Of a stretch of 64,000 nucleotides of DNA, positions 7,763-16,718 are shown in pieces. A program made the translations under genes and the position numbers. How positions within the stretch are numbered: position 1 is the stretch's first letter; each line of letters begins with the position of its first letter. Under the pieces are notes generated by a model. That model worked only from the letters and a program-made list of their open reading frames with translations, did no database searches and was not told the DNA's origin. The stretch covers positions 434,001 through 498,000 of the forward strand of contig NZ_WXVU01000001.1 of the NCBI RefSeq assembly GCF_009900745.1, written 5' to 3'. This DNA comes from Chryseobacterium sp. c4a. GTDB taxonomy: Bacteria; Bacteroidota; Bacteroidia; Flavobacteriales; Weeksellaceae.

Positions 7763-9670
7763 TTACTCATGATTCAGCGCATAAGTTCTGAAATTCAACA
7801 TTTTTACCTTTCCGGAGTCTAGCAGGAAAATTAAATTTTCAAGAATACTTTCTTTGGAATGATAGCTTAATTGTACAGATAATTCTTCTATGGTAGCTGA
7901 TTTTTTTGCCAGTAAATTGATGATCTGCTGTGAAATATTTTTCCCAAAAATAGATTGTTTATTCTTTTCACATACAGAGCAGTGGCCACAGTTCTTTGAA
8001 TTTTTTTCACCAAAATAAGCCAGGATTAATTTCATTTTACAGTAATCTTTATTCTCTGTATAAAACTTCATTTCTTCCCATTTTTGGATTTTATTTCTTT
8101 GAATATGTTCAAAAAGTTTCCAATAAGCATTATTGATAGCTCTTTCATCACGAGGTTTCAGGAACTTGATGCTTGATAAAGCTCCATCAATATATTCAAG
8201 GTAATTGTTCTGTTGAAGTTCTTTTAAACGTTCTTTGATTAATGGGACACTGACTTCAATTTTATTGCTTACCTGTTGTTCACTGAACATTATTTTATGG
8301 GTCGTAATGCCGGACATGGTACGAAGAAGAAGTTCGATGAAATAAGCATCTTTTTGAGGCAGCTGATCTATTTCATCAGATTTGATAAAAAGCTCCAAAG
8401 AGGATAAGCTTTTATTATCATTGTAGTAAATAATTTCCTGATTATGAAGGAAATTGAGAACGTTATTGATCTTGGCTTTAGATAAGCGGATGAAGTTCTG
8501 TATTCCTGTTGTATTCAACTGGAAAGTCTTTTCTGGTAATTCAAATTCTGCTACCTGAAAAATAGAGTAGAGGTAGCTGATGATTTTTAGAAACTCTGCC
8601 TTATTGGGAATTTGGTTTTTCAGGATTTGATCAAAATTCAAAAGCTCCTGTTTGTTCCAAAGCATAAAAGCAAAACTGTCCTGGCCATCCCTTCCGGCTC
8701 TTCCTATTTCCTGATAATAATTTTCAATGGAGGCAGCAGGAGAGTAGTGGAGGACAAAACGAACATTATCCTTGTCAATACCCATTCCAAAGGCATTGGT
8801 AGAAATTAAAACCTGATTGTTGCTATTGTTCCAGGTATTTTGCCTCGTGTTTTTTTCTTTTGCCGTTAGACCAGCATGAAAATAATCAACATTGTTCAGT
8901 TGATTTTTCTTTAAGAATTCAGCAAGCAGTTCAGCTTCTTTTCTGGTTCTTACATAGACAATTCCTGAATCTGTATTATATTTTAGAATATCTAGAACAC
9001 GTTGGAATTTGTCAGAAACTTCTTCAGTGAAGATTTTAATATTATCTCTTTTAAAGCTTTTCTGAAAAATAGCTGGGTTTTTCAGCTCAAGTTTATTATT
9101 GATTTCCTTCAGAACTTTATGTGTTGCTGTTGCTGTTAAAGCCAGACACGGAATTTCAGGATGACTAGTTCTGAAACCTTTGATGTTTTGGTAGCTTGGA
9201 CGAAAATCCTGACCCCATTCAGAAATACAGTGTGCCTCATCAACGGCAATGAATGATAGTTCAATTTCATCTATATTTTGAAGAAACTGAATGTTTGTTA
9301 ATCTTTCAGGAGAGATGTAAAGAAGCTTGGTAAGACCTTCTTTGCAACGGTTGTAAATAGCTTCAGCATCATACTCATCCAATTCAGAAGATAGATATTC
9401 TGCTTCTATACCCCGGAATTTAAGCTGATTGACCTGGTCTTTCATTAAAGCCAGTAAAGGTGAAATCACCAGACAGGTTCCTTCTTTTAATAAAGCCGGA
9501 AGCTGATAACATAGAGATTTTCCGGCACCTGTAGGAAGCAGAACCAGTGTATCTTTTTCATTAATTACAGCATTGATAATCTCTTCCTGAGAATCTCTGA
9601 AGTCTGTGTAACCCCAGAAATATTTAAGAGTATCGTATTTTAGCTTTTGAAAATCCTGTGGAGAAATCAT
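7763..9670 (-). CDS. recQ: ATP-dependent DNA helicase RecQ
   Basis: This 635-residue protein has Walker A PTGAGKS (46-52), the DEAH box at 144-147 in VDEAHCISEWGQDFRPSY, LTATAT, GMGIDKDNVRFVLHY and QEIGRAGRDG. These are the superfamily 2 RecQ motifs. Near the C-terminus four Cys (CKMKLILAYFGE...NCGHCSVC) form the RecQ zinc site, followed by a winged-helix region. There is no room for an HRDC domain, so it is the shorter RecQ type. It unwinds recombination and replication-fork intermediates with 3'-5' polarity. Many Bacteroidota carry more than one RecQ, and this may not be the only copy. Confidence 0.95.
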   Translation of the reverse strand: MISPQDFQKLKYDTLKYFWGYTDFRDSQEEIINAVINEKDTLVLLPTGAGKSLCYQLPALLKEGTCLVISPLLALMKDQVNQLKFRGIEAEYLSSELDEYDAEAIYNRCKEGLTKLLYISPERLTNIQFLQNIDEIELSFIAVDEAHCISEWGQDFRPSYQNIKGFRTSHPEIPCLALTATATHKVLKEINNKLELKNPAIFQKSFKRDNIKIFTEEVSDKFQRVLDILKYNTDSGIVYVRTRKEAELLAEFLKKNQLNNVDYFHAGLTAKEKNTRQNTWNNSNNQVLISTNAFGMGIDKDNVRFVLHYSPAASIENYYQEIGRAGRDGQDSFAFMLWNKQELLNFDQILKNQIPNKAEFLKIISYLYSIFQVAEFELPEKTFQLNTTGIQNFIRLSKAKINNVLNFLHNQEIIYYNDNKSLSSLELFIKSDEIDQLPQKDAYFIELLLRTMSGITTHKIMFSEQQVSNKIEVSVPLIKERLKELQQNNYLEYIDGALSSIKFLKPRDERAINNAYWKLFEHIQRNKIQKWEEMKFYTENKDYCKMKLILAYFGEKNSKNCGHCSVCEKNKQSIFGKNISQQIINLLAKKSATIEELSVQLSYHSKESILENLIFLLDSGKVKMLNFRTYALNHE

Positions 9671-9698
9671 GATGTAAAAATAAGGAAAGTATTAGGAC

Positions 9699-9728
9699 AA
9701 AAAAAGCCACGCAATGCGTGACTTTTAT
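9699..9728 (-). terminator. Terminator downstream of the first OmpA-like gene
   Basis: An imperfect stem AAAAGCCACGCA / TGCGTGACTTTT with one mismatched pair sits between the OmpA-like gene (ending 9749) and the recQ start. The poly-A run on the plus strand gives a U tract on the minus strand. Confidence 0.7.
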
Positions 9729-9748
9729 ATAGTAACTTAATAAGTTTA

Positions 9749-11185
9749 TTATTTAGCTTCGAAGTATACTCTTCTGTTGGCTCTGTTTTTCCATTCAGGG
9801 CACTTCGTTGCTGGTTCGCACTCAGGGTATTTAAGGTCTGTTTTACCTTTCCCTACTGCTTTTAATTTATTAGATTGAACACCGTTTTTAACTAAATAAT
9901 TTTTAACGTTGTTGGCTCTTCTTTCAGATAATTTCTGGTTGTAAGCAGCAGTACCTCTTGTATCGGTAGCTCCTACAACATTATAAGAACCATTTGAAGA
10001 ATTAATATAGTTTACAGCGTTATTTAAGATAGGAGTGTTTGATGGTAAAATTCTGTCAGAATTTAAGTCAAACTCAATCCCTTCCAATTTAGTTTCTGTT
10101 TCTACTACAGGGCCTGTAGTTGTAGTAGGACAACCGTTGTTTTCAACAGGTCCAGGAACAGTTACACACTTATCGTAAAGGTCAATAACACCATCAAGGT
10201 CTGTATCAAGAGCAACACCAGCACCATCTACTCTTGCTCCTGCAGGAGTGTCAAGCTGTCTGTCCCAATCGTCACATACGCCATCGTTATCAGCATCACC
10301 TTTCTTACATACTTCAATATCCTGATTTTTATTCGCTAGTACATCAAGTTTGTAATAAATTTCCTGAAGTGGATCATGCCACATTAAGTGAGATTCGTGT
10401 TTTCCTAGTTTTACAGAAAGTCCCAATGTTGCATTGAAGAAGTTATCTGAAACTTGTGAAGAACGTCTGTTAATGTCACTATATGGATCACCACCACCAT
10501 CGAAGGTATCATCACCGGTAATTACATACATTAATCTACCTTCAAGGTCAATTCTTCTGTTCACTTTAAATTTCAAACCTGTACCAGCCTGCATGAACAT
10601 TGAACCCAATTTGAATGGCTTTACTTCCGTCATCAATCTTTGTCCGCTAGCATCTTTTTGGTAAGCTCTGTAAGCAATAGTACCTATCCCTGCATATCCA
10701 TGAAGTGCCCATCTGTATGGAGAGTGATTGTCTACTCTTCTCAAAAGATTTGAGAAGTTAATGTCTCCCAAGATTGAGATTGCATCATACTGAGTTCTAC
10801 CCGCTACTGCTTTTGCATCAGGGGCAGCATCTTTTGTATTGAACCATCCTTGTCTTGTTTCACCTCTGTCATATTGTAAGTTGATCCCAAATGCATGAGT
10901 GATCGCCTTATCAATACTTACATAAGCTGAATATCCAAAAAGATTTTTACCGTTACCATTTTTGATAGACGTTAAATCTGCTGATTGCAACAGTGGAACT
11001 CCAACCCCCGCGGAAATCGACCAGTCATTAAATCTTTTTGATTGATTAGTGAATGGGGAAACGTTGGCAGACCCAGACGAGAACGTATTGGGATACTCTC
11101 CTTTTGAAACTGCCGTTGAGTCTTGTGCATAACTGGCAGTAGGAATTGCCAAAGCTAATGCAACAATTGCTAAACTTAATTTCAT
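9749..11185 (-). CDS. OmpA-family outer membrane protein, paralogue 1
   Basis: A Sec signal peptide (residues 1-20, ending SYAQ) is followed by a transmembrane beta-barrel of about 250 residues. Next come acidic thrombospondin type 3-like calcium repeats (DADNDGVCDDWDRQ, DTDLDGVIDLYDKC) and an OmpA peptidoglycan-binding domain of about 115 residues (IEFDLNSDRILPSN, GATDTRGTAAYNQKLSERRANNVKNYL). It links the outer membrane to the cell wall. It heads the downstream end of a tandem triplication. Its barrel is almost identical in DNA to paralogue 2, while its peptidoglycan domain is clearly different from that of paralogue 2. A CEPATKC Cys pair is inserted near the end. Confidence 0.93.
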   Translation of the reverse strand: MKLSLAIVALALAIPTASYAQDSTAVSKGEYPNTFSSGSANVSPFTNQSKRFNDWSISAGVGVPLLQSADLTSIKNGNGKNLFGYSAYVSIDKAITHAFGINLQYDRGETRQGWFNTKDAAPDAKAVAGRTQYDAISILGDINFSNLLRRVDNHSPYRWALHGYAGIGTIAYRAYQKDASGQRLMTEVKPFKLGSMFMQAGTGLKFKVNRRIDLEGRLMYVITGDDTFDGGGDPYSDINRRSSQVSDNFFNATLGLSVKLGKHESHLMWHDPLQEIYYKLDVLANKNQDIEVCKKGDADNDGVCDDWDRQLDTPAGARVDGAGVALDTDLDGVIDLYDKCVTVPGPVENNGCPTTTTGPVVETETKLEGIEFDLNSDRILPSNTPILNNAVNYINSSNGSYNVVGATDTRGTAAYNQKLSERRANNVKNYLVKNGVQSNKLKAVGKGKTDLKYPECEPATKCPEWKNRANRRVYFEAK

Positions 11186-11350
11186 AGTGTTATTTTTTTA
11201 GTTAAGTTATTTTAAATGATTTTTTTACGCTAAAAGTGATTTTTTGTATTATTTTTTTCAAAACAATAACGGGTATATTTTGTTTATTTTGTACGTATTG
11301 CCCCTAAAATGATATAAAGGTAGGTAAAAAATTTGGTAGTAGAAAAAAAA

Positions 11351-11390
11351 TAAACCGAAAAGAACTATTCTTTTCGGTTTACTTAATATT
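11351..11390 (-). terminator. Terminator of OmpA paralogue 2
   Basis: Arms TAAACCGAAAAG (11351-11362) and CTTTTCGGTTTA (11370-11381). The run of A on the plus strand at 11342-11350 becomes the U tract for minus-strand transcription. Confidence 0.85.
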
Positions 11391-11398
11391 TTAAGAAA

Positions 11399-12928
11399 TT
11401 ATTTTTTCTTCTTTTTAGAAACTACTTTTTTCTTTACGGGCTTCTTTACAGGAGCATCTTCATAGTCTTTCTTTTTCATAGAATTCCATTCAGAACCTTC
11501 CATAAATCTTACCGTAACTTTTCTATCTGCCATTCTTTCAGCATCTGAAGCTGAAGCTGGAATTCTAGCTTCTGCAGATCCTACTCCTCTTGACTTTAGA
11601 ACGGTTTCGTTTACTCCTCTGTTTTCTAAGGCTCCTACTACAGCAGCAGCTCTTTCCTTAGAAAGTTTTAGGTTATAAGCAGCATTTCCTTTAATGTCAG
11701 TATGACCAGTCAATAAATAATTACCTCCGTTTTCTTTAATAATAGAAGCTGCTACATCTAATTTGCTATTAGATTCAGGTCTAATGGTAGCTTTATTGAA
11801 ATTGAAGTAGATATCTTTCAATGTTTTTTCTACTTCAACAGCAGTTTTATTATTATCTTTTTTCTCTATTGGGCAACCATTGTTTTCAACAGGACCAGGA
11901 ACTGTTACACACTTATCGTAAAGGTCAATAACACCATCAAGGTCTGTATCAAGAGCAACACCAGCACCATCTACTCTTGCTCCTGCAGGAGTATCAAGCT
12001 GTCTGTCCCAATCGTCACATACGCCATCGTTATCAGCATCCCCTTTCTTACATACTTCGATATCTTGCTTTCTGTTAGCTAAGACATCAAGTTTGTAATA
12101 GATTTCCTGAAGTGGATCATGCCACATTAGGTGAGAATCGTGTTTTCCTAGTTTTACAGAAAGTCCTAATGTTGCATTGAAGAAGTTATCTGAAACTTGT
12201 GAAGAACGTCTGTTAATGTCACTATATGGATCACCACCACCATCGAAGGTATCATCACCGGTAATTACATACATTAATCTACCTTCAAGGTCAATTCTTC
12301 TGTTCACTTTAAATTTCAAACCTGTACCAGCCTGCATGAACATTGAACCCAATTTGAATGGTTTTACTTCTGTCATCAATCTTTGTCCGCTAGCATCTTT
12401 TTGGTAAGCTCTATAAGCAATAGTACCTACCCCAGCATATCCATGAAGTGCCCATCTGTAAGTAGAATGATTATCAACTCTTCTTAAAAGATTAGAAAAG
12501 TTAATGTCTCCTAAGATTGAGATCGCATCATACTGAGTTCTGCCTGCTACTGCTTTTGCATCAGGGGCAGCATCTTTTGTATTGAACCATCCTTGTCTTG
12601 TTTCACCTCTGTCATATTGTAAGTTGATCCCAAATGCATGAGTGATCGCCTTATCAATACTTACATAAGCTGAATATCCAAAAAGATTTTTACCGTTACC
12701 ATTTTTGATAGACGTTAAATCTGCTGACTGCAACAATGGAACACCAGCTCCAACTGAAATAGACCAGTCATTAAATCTTTTTGCTTGATTAGTAAATGGA
12801 GATACATTGGCAGAACCAGAAGTAAAAGTATTAGGATACTTTCCGTTTGCAGCTGCCGATGAATCTTGTGCATAGCTGACGGTAGGGATCGCCAATGCTA
12901 ATGCAACAATTGCTAAACTTAATTTCAT
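11399..12928 (-). CDS. OmpA-family outer membrane protein, paralogue 2, with Lys-rich tail
   Basis: Same architecture as its neighbour: signal peptide, barrel, calcium-binding TSP3-like repeats, then an OmpA peptidoglycan-binding domain (IYFNFNKATIRPESNSKL, GHTDIKGNAAYNLKLSKERAAAVV). It adds a basic C-terminal extension of about 30 residues, with several Lys-Lys and Pro-Val-Lys steps and a final run of five Lys. The extension could bind cell wall or nucleic acid; this is speculation. The barrel DNA from about 11,900 to 12,760 is nearly identical to paralogue 1, whereas the terminal domain differs, so part of the gene looks homogenised by gene conversion. Confidence 0.93.
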   Translation of the reverse strand: MKLSLAIVALALAIPTVSYAQDSSAAANGKYPNTFTSGSANVSPFTNQAKRFNDWSISVGAGVPLLQSADLTSIKNGNGKNLFGYSAYVSIDKAITHAFGINLQYDRGETRQGWFNTKDAAPDAKAVAGRTQYDAISILGDINFSNLLRRVDNHSTYRWALHGYAGVGTIAYRAYQKDASGQRLMTEVKPFKLGSMFMQAGTGLKFKVNRRIDLEGRLMYVITGDDTFDGGGDPYSDINRRSSQVSDNFFNATLGLSVKLGKHDSHLMWHDPLQEIYYKLDVLANRKQDIEVCKKGDADNDGVCDDWDRQLDTPAGARVDGAGVALDTDLDGVIDLYDKCVTVPGPVENNGCPIEKKDNNKTAVEVEKTLKDIYFNFNKATIRPESNSKLDVAASIIKENGGNYLLTGHTDIKGNAAYNLKLSKERAAAVVGALENRGVNETVLKSRGVGSAEARIPASASDAERMADRKVTVRFMEGSEWNSMKKKDYEDAPVKKPVKKKVVSKKKKK

Positions 12929-12978
12929 CGTGTATTATTTATATTATTTTTTTTGAAAAATAGTTTTTAGATTTCTAA

Positions 12979-14100
12979 TTATTTAATTGGACAACCGTTG
13001 TTTTCAACAGGGCCAGGAACTGTTACACACTTATCGTATAAGTCGATAACACCATCAAGATCCATATCTAAAGCAACACCGGCACCATCTACTCTTGCTC
13101 CTGCAGGAGTGTCAAGCTGTCTGTCCCAGTCGTCACATACTCCGTCATTATCCTGATCTCCTTTTTCACAAACAACAAAGTCTGTAGCAGCATTTTCTAA
13201 AACATTGGTTTTGTAATATGCTTCCTGAAGCGGATCATGCCATGCTAAGTGAGATAGATGTTTTCCTAACTTGAAAGATACTCCCAAAGATACCGTCCAG
13301 GCATTGTAAGATCTTTTGTTGTTAAGGATTGTGTATCTATATCCTGACTCTGTAGGAGCTTTAGGATCGTAGCTTGAATTATTGTACCCACTACCATCGA
13401 ATGATTGTTCACCACTGATAATGTACATTGTTCTAGCTTCAACATCAATAAGTGGAGAAACATTATATTTTAATCCTAAACCAGCCTGATAGAATACGGA
13501 ATTAATATCAAGGTCTTGTTTTACGAACAAAGGAACTCTTTTAGGATTATCACTCCATCTGTTTCTGTCGTTATCGTGCAGAGAAGTTCTGTATCCCTGA
13601 AGTCCGATTCCTCCATATCCGTGGAATGCCCATCTGTACGGTGAGTGATTATCTACTCTTCTTAATAAATTAGAGAAGTTAATATCTCCCATTAACGCCA
13701 ATTGGTCAAACTGTGTAGTTCCTGTAGCGACTCCAGCAGCAATTCCAGGAGCTCCCGGAAGTTGGCCTGTTTGCTTGGTTTCTCCTCTGGTATACATTAA
13801 GCTTACACCGAAGGTATGTGAAATCTGCTTATCAATACTTACATAAGCGTTATACCCCCAATTGGTTTTATCCGAATTAATTGATGTCAATGCAGAATGA
13901 ACCATAAACGCGGCACCTCCTCCGACAGAAATTGACCAATCTCTGAAAAGTCGGGATTTGTTGTCAAAAGGTTTTACGTTTGCTGAACCTGAAGAGAAGG
14001 TATTAGGATACTCAGTAGAAGAGTTTACTGTAGTACTGCTATTCTGAGCGAAAGCTGCAATTGGCAAGGTTGTGGCCAATAATAATAAACCTAATTTCAT
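12979..14100 (-). CDS. OmpA-like barrel with TSP3 repeats, no peptidoglycan-binding domain, paralogue 3
   Basis: A signal peptide (ending AFAQ), a barrel more divergent than those of the two neighbours, and the same calcium-binding repeat region. The protein stops at ENNGCPIK, exactly where the other paralogues continue into the OmpA domain. Only about 50 bases separate its stop from the next paralogue's start codon. It may be a natural barrel-only variant or a gene shortened when the array formed. It lies 17 bases downstream of folK, so the two may share a transcript. Outer membrane location is expected, without a cell-wall anchor. Confidence 0.85.
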   Translation of the reverse strand: MKLGLLLLATTLPIAAFAQNSSTTVNSSTEYPNTFSSGSANVKPFDNKSRLFRDWSISVGGGAAFMVHSALTSINSDKTNWGYNAYVSIDKQISHTFGVSLMYTRGETKQTGQLPGAPGIAAGVATGTTQFDQLALMGDINFSNLLRRVDNHSPYRWAFHGYGGIGLQGYRTSLHDNDRNRWSDNPKRVPLFVKQDLDINSVFYQAGLGLKYNVSPLIDVEARTMYIISGEQSFDGSGYNNSSYDPKAPTESGYRYTILNNKRSYNAWTVSLGVSFKLGKHLSHLAWHDPLQEAYYKTNVLENAATDFVVCEKGDQDNDGVCDDWDRQLDTPAGARVDGAGVALDMDLDGVIDLYDKCVTVPGPVENNGCPIK

Positions 14101-14117
14101 ACAATATGTTTTATGTT

Positions 14118-14534
14118 TTAAATAAAATCCTTTAATAATATTCTGGAAAAATCCCTTTCAAAAAGATGTTTTTTATGAGGGATTTCTAATCTTTCTGACT
14201 TAAAATTTAATTCATTATACTTAATGATATCAATATCTATTACCCTATCTGCATAACCGCCCGATACCTTTGAATCATTAATTCTTCCCATTTCAACTTC
14301 AATGTTTTTAATACAATCAAGCAGCTGAATTGGTGAAAGATGCGTGAATATTATTGTTGCAATATTACAAAAAATATTGGAACTGACAAATTCTACAGGA
14401 TCAGACATTAAAAATTCGCTTATCTGTGAAATGTGATTTCCTGCATCACTTATTTTTTGTAAAGCAAGCTCTATATTTTTTTTTTGCTCTCCAAGGTTAC
14501 TTCCTAGTAACAAAATTACCTTTTGCTGCGACAT
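14118..14534 (-). CDS. folK: 2-amino-4-hydroxy-6-hydroxymethyldihydropteridine diphosphokinase
   Basis: This 138-residue protein is of normal HPPK size. It has the N-terminal GSNLGEQKKNIELAL loop, the ADRVIDIDII metal-binding signature (two Asp bind magnesium) and IPHKKHLFERDF at the C-terminus, equivalent to the usual PHxxxxxRxF. It transfers pyrophosphate from ATP to the pterin in folate synthesis. The start at 14534 is only 21 bases from the divergent sppA start at 14556, so both promoters must overlap coding sequence or each other. Confidence 0.92.
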   Translation of the reverse strand: MSQQKVILLLGSNLGEQKKNIELALQKISDAGNHISQISEFLMSDPVEFVSSNIFCNIATIIFTHLSPIQLLDCIKNIEVEMGRINDSKVSGGYADRVIDIDIIKYNELNFKSERLEIPHKKHLFERDFSRILLKDFI

Positions 14535-14555
14535 ATTAGAAAATTGATTGAATTT

Positions 14556-16313
14556 ATGAGAAGTTTCTTTAAAAACGTTTTGGCAAATATAGTAGCAATA
14601 ATCATTCTGTGTGCTGTATTTTTCATCTTTTTCATCATGATGCTGGTGTTTAGTTCTATGGGAAGTGACAAGTCTGTGGCTGTGAAAAAGAATTCGGTAC
14701 TTACGATTAATTTAAAGACTAATATAATAGATAGCCCTACTGAGGAACAAATGGATCTTTTTGGTTTAGGTAATCAGAATAAAAATGTTCTTTTATATGA
14801 TGTGCTGGAGGCAATTAATAAAGCTAAAACTGATGATAATATTAAAGGAATCAGTATTGAGACTGATGATTTGAATGCTGGGTTAACTCAAATTGATGAT
14901 CTTAGAAATGCTATTGATGATTTTAAGAAAAGCGGAAAATTTGTGTATGCTTATGGAAATGGTGTTTCACAGTCTGCTTATTATTTAGGTTCTGTAGCTG
15001 ATCAGTATTATCTTCACCCAGCTGGAGGTATTGAGCTGAAAGGGCTTTCCACTGAGGTAACATTCTTCAAGGATTTTGCAGATAAATATGGAATTGGGAT
15101 TGAAGTGATTCGTCACGGTAAATTCAAATCTGCGGTAGAACCTTTTTTAAGAAATGATATTTCTCCTGAAAATAAAGAACAGCTAAGTACATTGCTTAAT
15201 GACCTTTGGAAAAATACATCCTATAAAATGGCTGCTTCAAGAAAAATTGATACAGCTCAGTTCAGAACAATTGTAGATAGTTTATATGGAATGATTCCTG
15301 AGCAGGGATTAAAATATAGATTGGCAGACAAACTTATTCAGAAATCAGAATATGAAGACTTGCTTAAAGCTAAATTAAACGTTAACGATAAAGAAAAGCT
15401 GAATAAGATTTCTTTAACGAACTATATCAATTCTTTTTCTGATGATGATAAGTCCGGAGAGAAGGTCGCTATTTTATATGCGTCGGGATCTATTAATAAT
15501 GGAGACCAATATAATGATATTCACTCTGAAAAGTATGTGAAGTACATTAAGAAACTTCAGGAAGATGATAAAGTGAAAGCGGTTGTATTCAGAATAAACT
15601 CTCCTGGAGGAAGTGCAAATGCTTCAGATGAAATTTTATTTGAATTACAAAAATTAAAAAAGAAAAAACCTTTGATCGTTTCTTTTGGTGATTACGCAGC
15701 TTCTGGTGGTTATTATGTAGCTATGGCTGCTGATAAGATCTATTCTGAGCCTAATACGCTTACAGGTTCTATTGGAGTATTCGGGGTATTGCCTTACTAT
15801 AAAGATATTGCCAATAAGAATGGGATTCGTGCAGATGTAGTGGCTACCAATGCAAACTCTATGTATTATTCTGGATTGAATGGTGTAACACCTTATGGAG
15901 TGAATATGATGACAAGAAGTGTAGAAGGTACTTATAAAAGATTTGTACATTTTGTTACCCAAAATAGAAAGAAAACCTTCGAGCAGATTGATAATGTAGG
16001 TGGTGGAAGAGTATGGAGTGGTGTTCGTGCCAAGGAAATTGGTTTGGTAGATGAATTGGGAACGCTTAATGATGCTGTGAAATTTGCAGCACAGAAAGCA
16101 GGAGTGAAATCTTACTATGTAGAATCTTATCCGAAGAAAATGTCTCCATTCGAGCAGATCTTCAAAGATCTTAATGAAGAAGATGTTTCTGCCAGAATTA
16201 TCAAAAATAAAATAGGAAAGGCGAACTATGAAATTTTACAGCAAATCACCGACAAGAAATTACAGTCTGAGGTGAAAATGGAAATGCCTTACCAGATTAG
16301 AATCAACAACTAA
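14556..16313 (+). CDS. sppA: Signal peptide peptidase SppA, 67K type
   Basis: This inner-membrane protease of 585 residues has one N-terminal membrane helix (residues 11-34) and two tandem ClpP-like S49 domains, facing the periplasm. The catalytic Lys is Lys191 in HGKFKSAVEPF of the first domain, and the nucleophile is Ser383 in DYAASGGYYVAM of the second. This is the arrangement of E. coli SppA. It degrades leftover signal peptides. The ATG at 14556 is preferred over an upstream TTG because it directly precedes the basic/hydrophobic anchor. Confidence 0.94.
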   Translation: MRSFFKNVLANIVAIIILCAVFFIFFIMMLVFSSMGSDKSVAVKKNSVLTINLKTNIIDSPTEEQMDLFGLGNQNKNVLLYDVLEAINKAKTDDNIKGISIETDDLNAGLTQIDDLRNAIDDFKKSGKFVYAYGNGVSQSAYYLGSVADQYYLHPAGGIELKGLSTEVTFFKDFADKYGIGIEVIRHGKFKSAVEPFLRNDISPENKEQLSTLLNDLWKNTSYKMAASRKIDTAQFRTIVDSLYGMIPEQGLKYRLADKLIQKSEYEDLLKAKLNVNDKEKLNKISLTNYINSFSDDDKSGEKVAILYASGSINNGDQYNDIHSEKYVKYIKKLQEDDKVKAVVFRINSPGGSANASDEILFELQKLKKKKPLIVSFGDYAASGGYYVAMAADKIYSEPNTLTGSIGVFGVLPYYKDIANKNGIRADVVATNANSMYYSGLNGVTPYGVNMMTRSVEGTYKRFVHFVTQNRKKTFEQIDNVGGGRVWSGVRAKEIGLVDELGTLNDAVKFAAQKAGVKSYYVESYPKKMSPFEQIFKDLNEEDVSARIIKNKIGKANYEILQQITDKKLQSEVKMEMPYQIRINN

Positions 16314-16330
16314 CTAAATTATATTGTACA

Positions 16331-16370
16331 AAAATCCCGGATCTGAATTTCAGATCCGGGATTTTATTTT
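16331..16370. terminator. Terminator between sppA and the YeaQ-like gene
   Basis: A near-perfect 16-bp stem AAAATCCCGGATCTGA (16331-16346) pairs with 16349-16364 and is followed by T residues. It separates convergent genes and can serve both. Confidence 0.9.
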
Positions 16371-16384
16371 TTATCAGTGTTACA

Positions 16385-16645
16385 TCAGCTTTTCTTTGTA
16401 GCCATTCCGTAGATCCAGAGGATAATTAAAGCGCCTCCGATGGCAAGAATCCAGCTTTTTGGATTCCAGAATGAGGTAACATCTCCCCAATGTAAAATGT
16501 AAACTCCTATAGCTCCTCCTACAAATGCTCCTAAAATTCCAAGGATGATGGTGATAAGCCAACCTCCTCCCTGAGTTCCGGGCATAATCATTTTAGCGAT
16601 TGCACCTGCAATAAGACCGAATAAGATCCATGTTATAATTCCCAT
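16385..16645 (-). CDS. GlsB/YeaQ/YmgE-family stress-associated membrane protein
   Basis: This 86-residue protein is mostly hydrophobic, with three membrane helices. It begins with the family signature WILFGLIAGAIAKMIMPGTQGGGWLITIILGILGAFVGG (Gly-rich helix-helix motif). Members are small inner-membrane proteins induced under stress in many bacteria; molecular function is not established. It stands alone downstream of ftsY on the same strand, 73 bases away. Confidence 0.9.
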   Translation of the reverse strand: MGIITWILFGLIAGAIAKMIMPGTQGGGWLITIILGILGAFVGGAIGVYILHWGDVTSFWNPKSWILAIGGALIILWIYGMATKKS

Positions 16646-16718
16646 AGTTGCAAATTTTTTAATTGTTAATATTTTAAAATTGATTTGTTTACTAATGTAA
16701 GGGAAAACATGATATAAA

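Noticed and set aside
10434..12407. Identical 76-codon antisense frames in two OmpA genes
   Set aside because: They are shadows of the conserved barrel coding strand; their identity reflects the near-identical paralogues.
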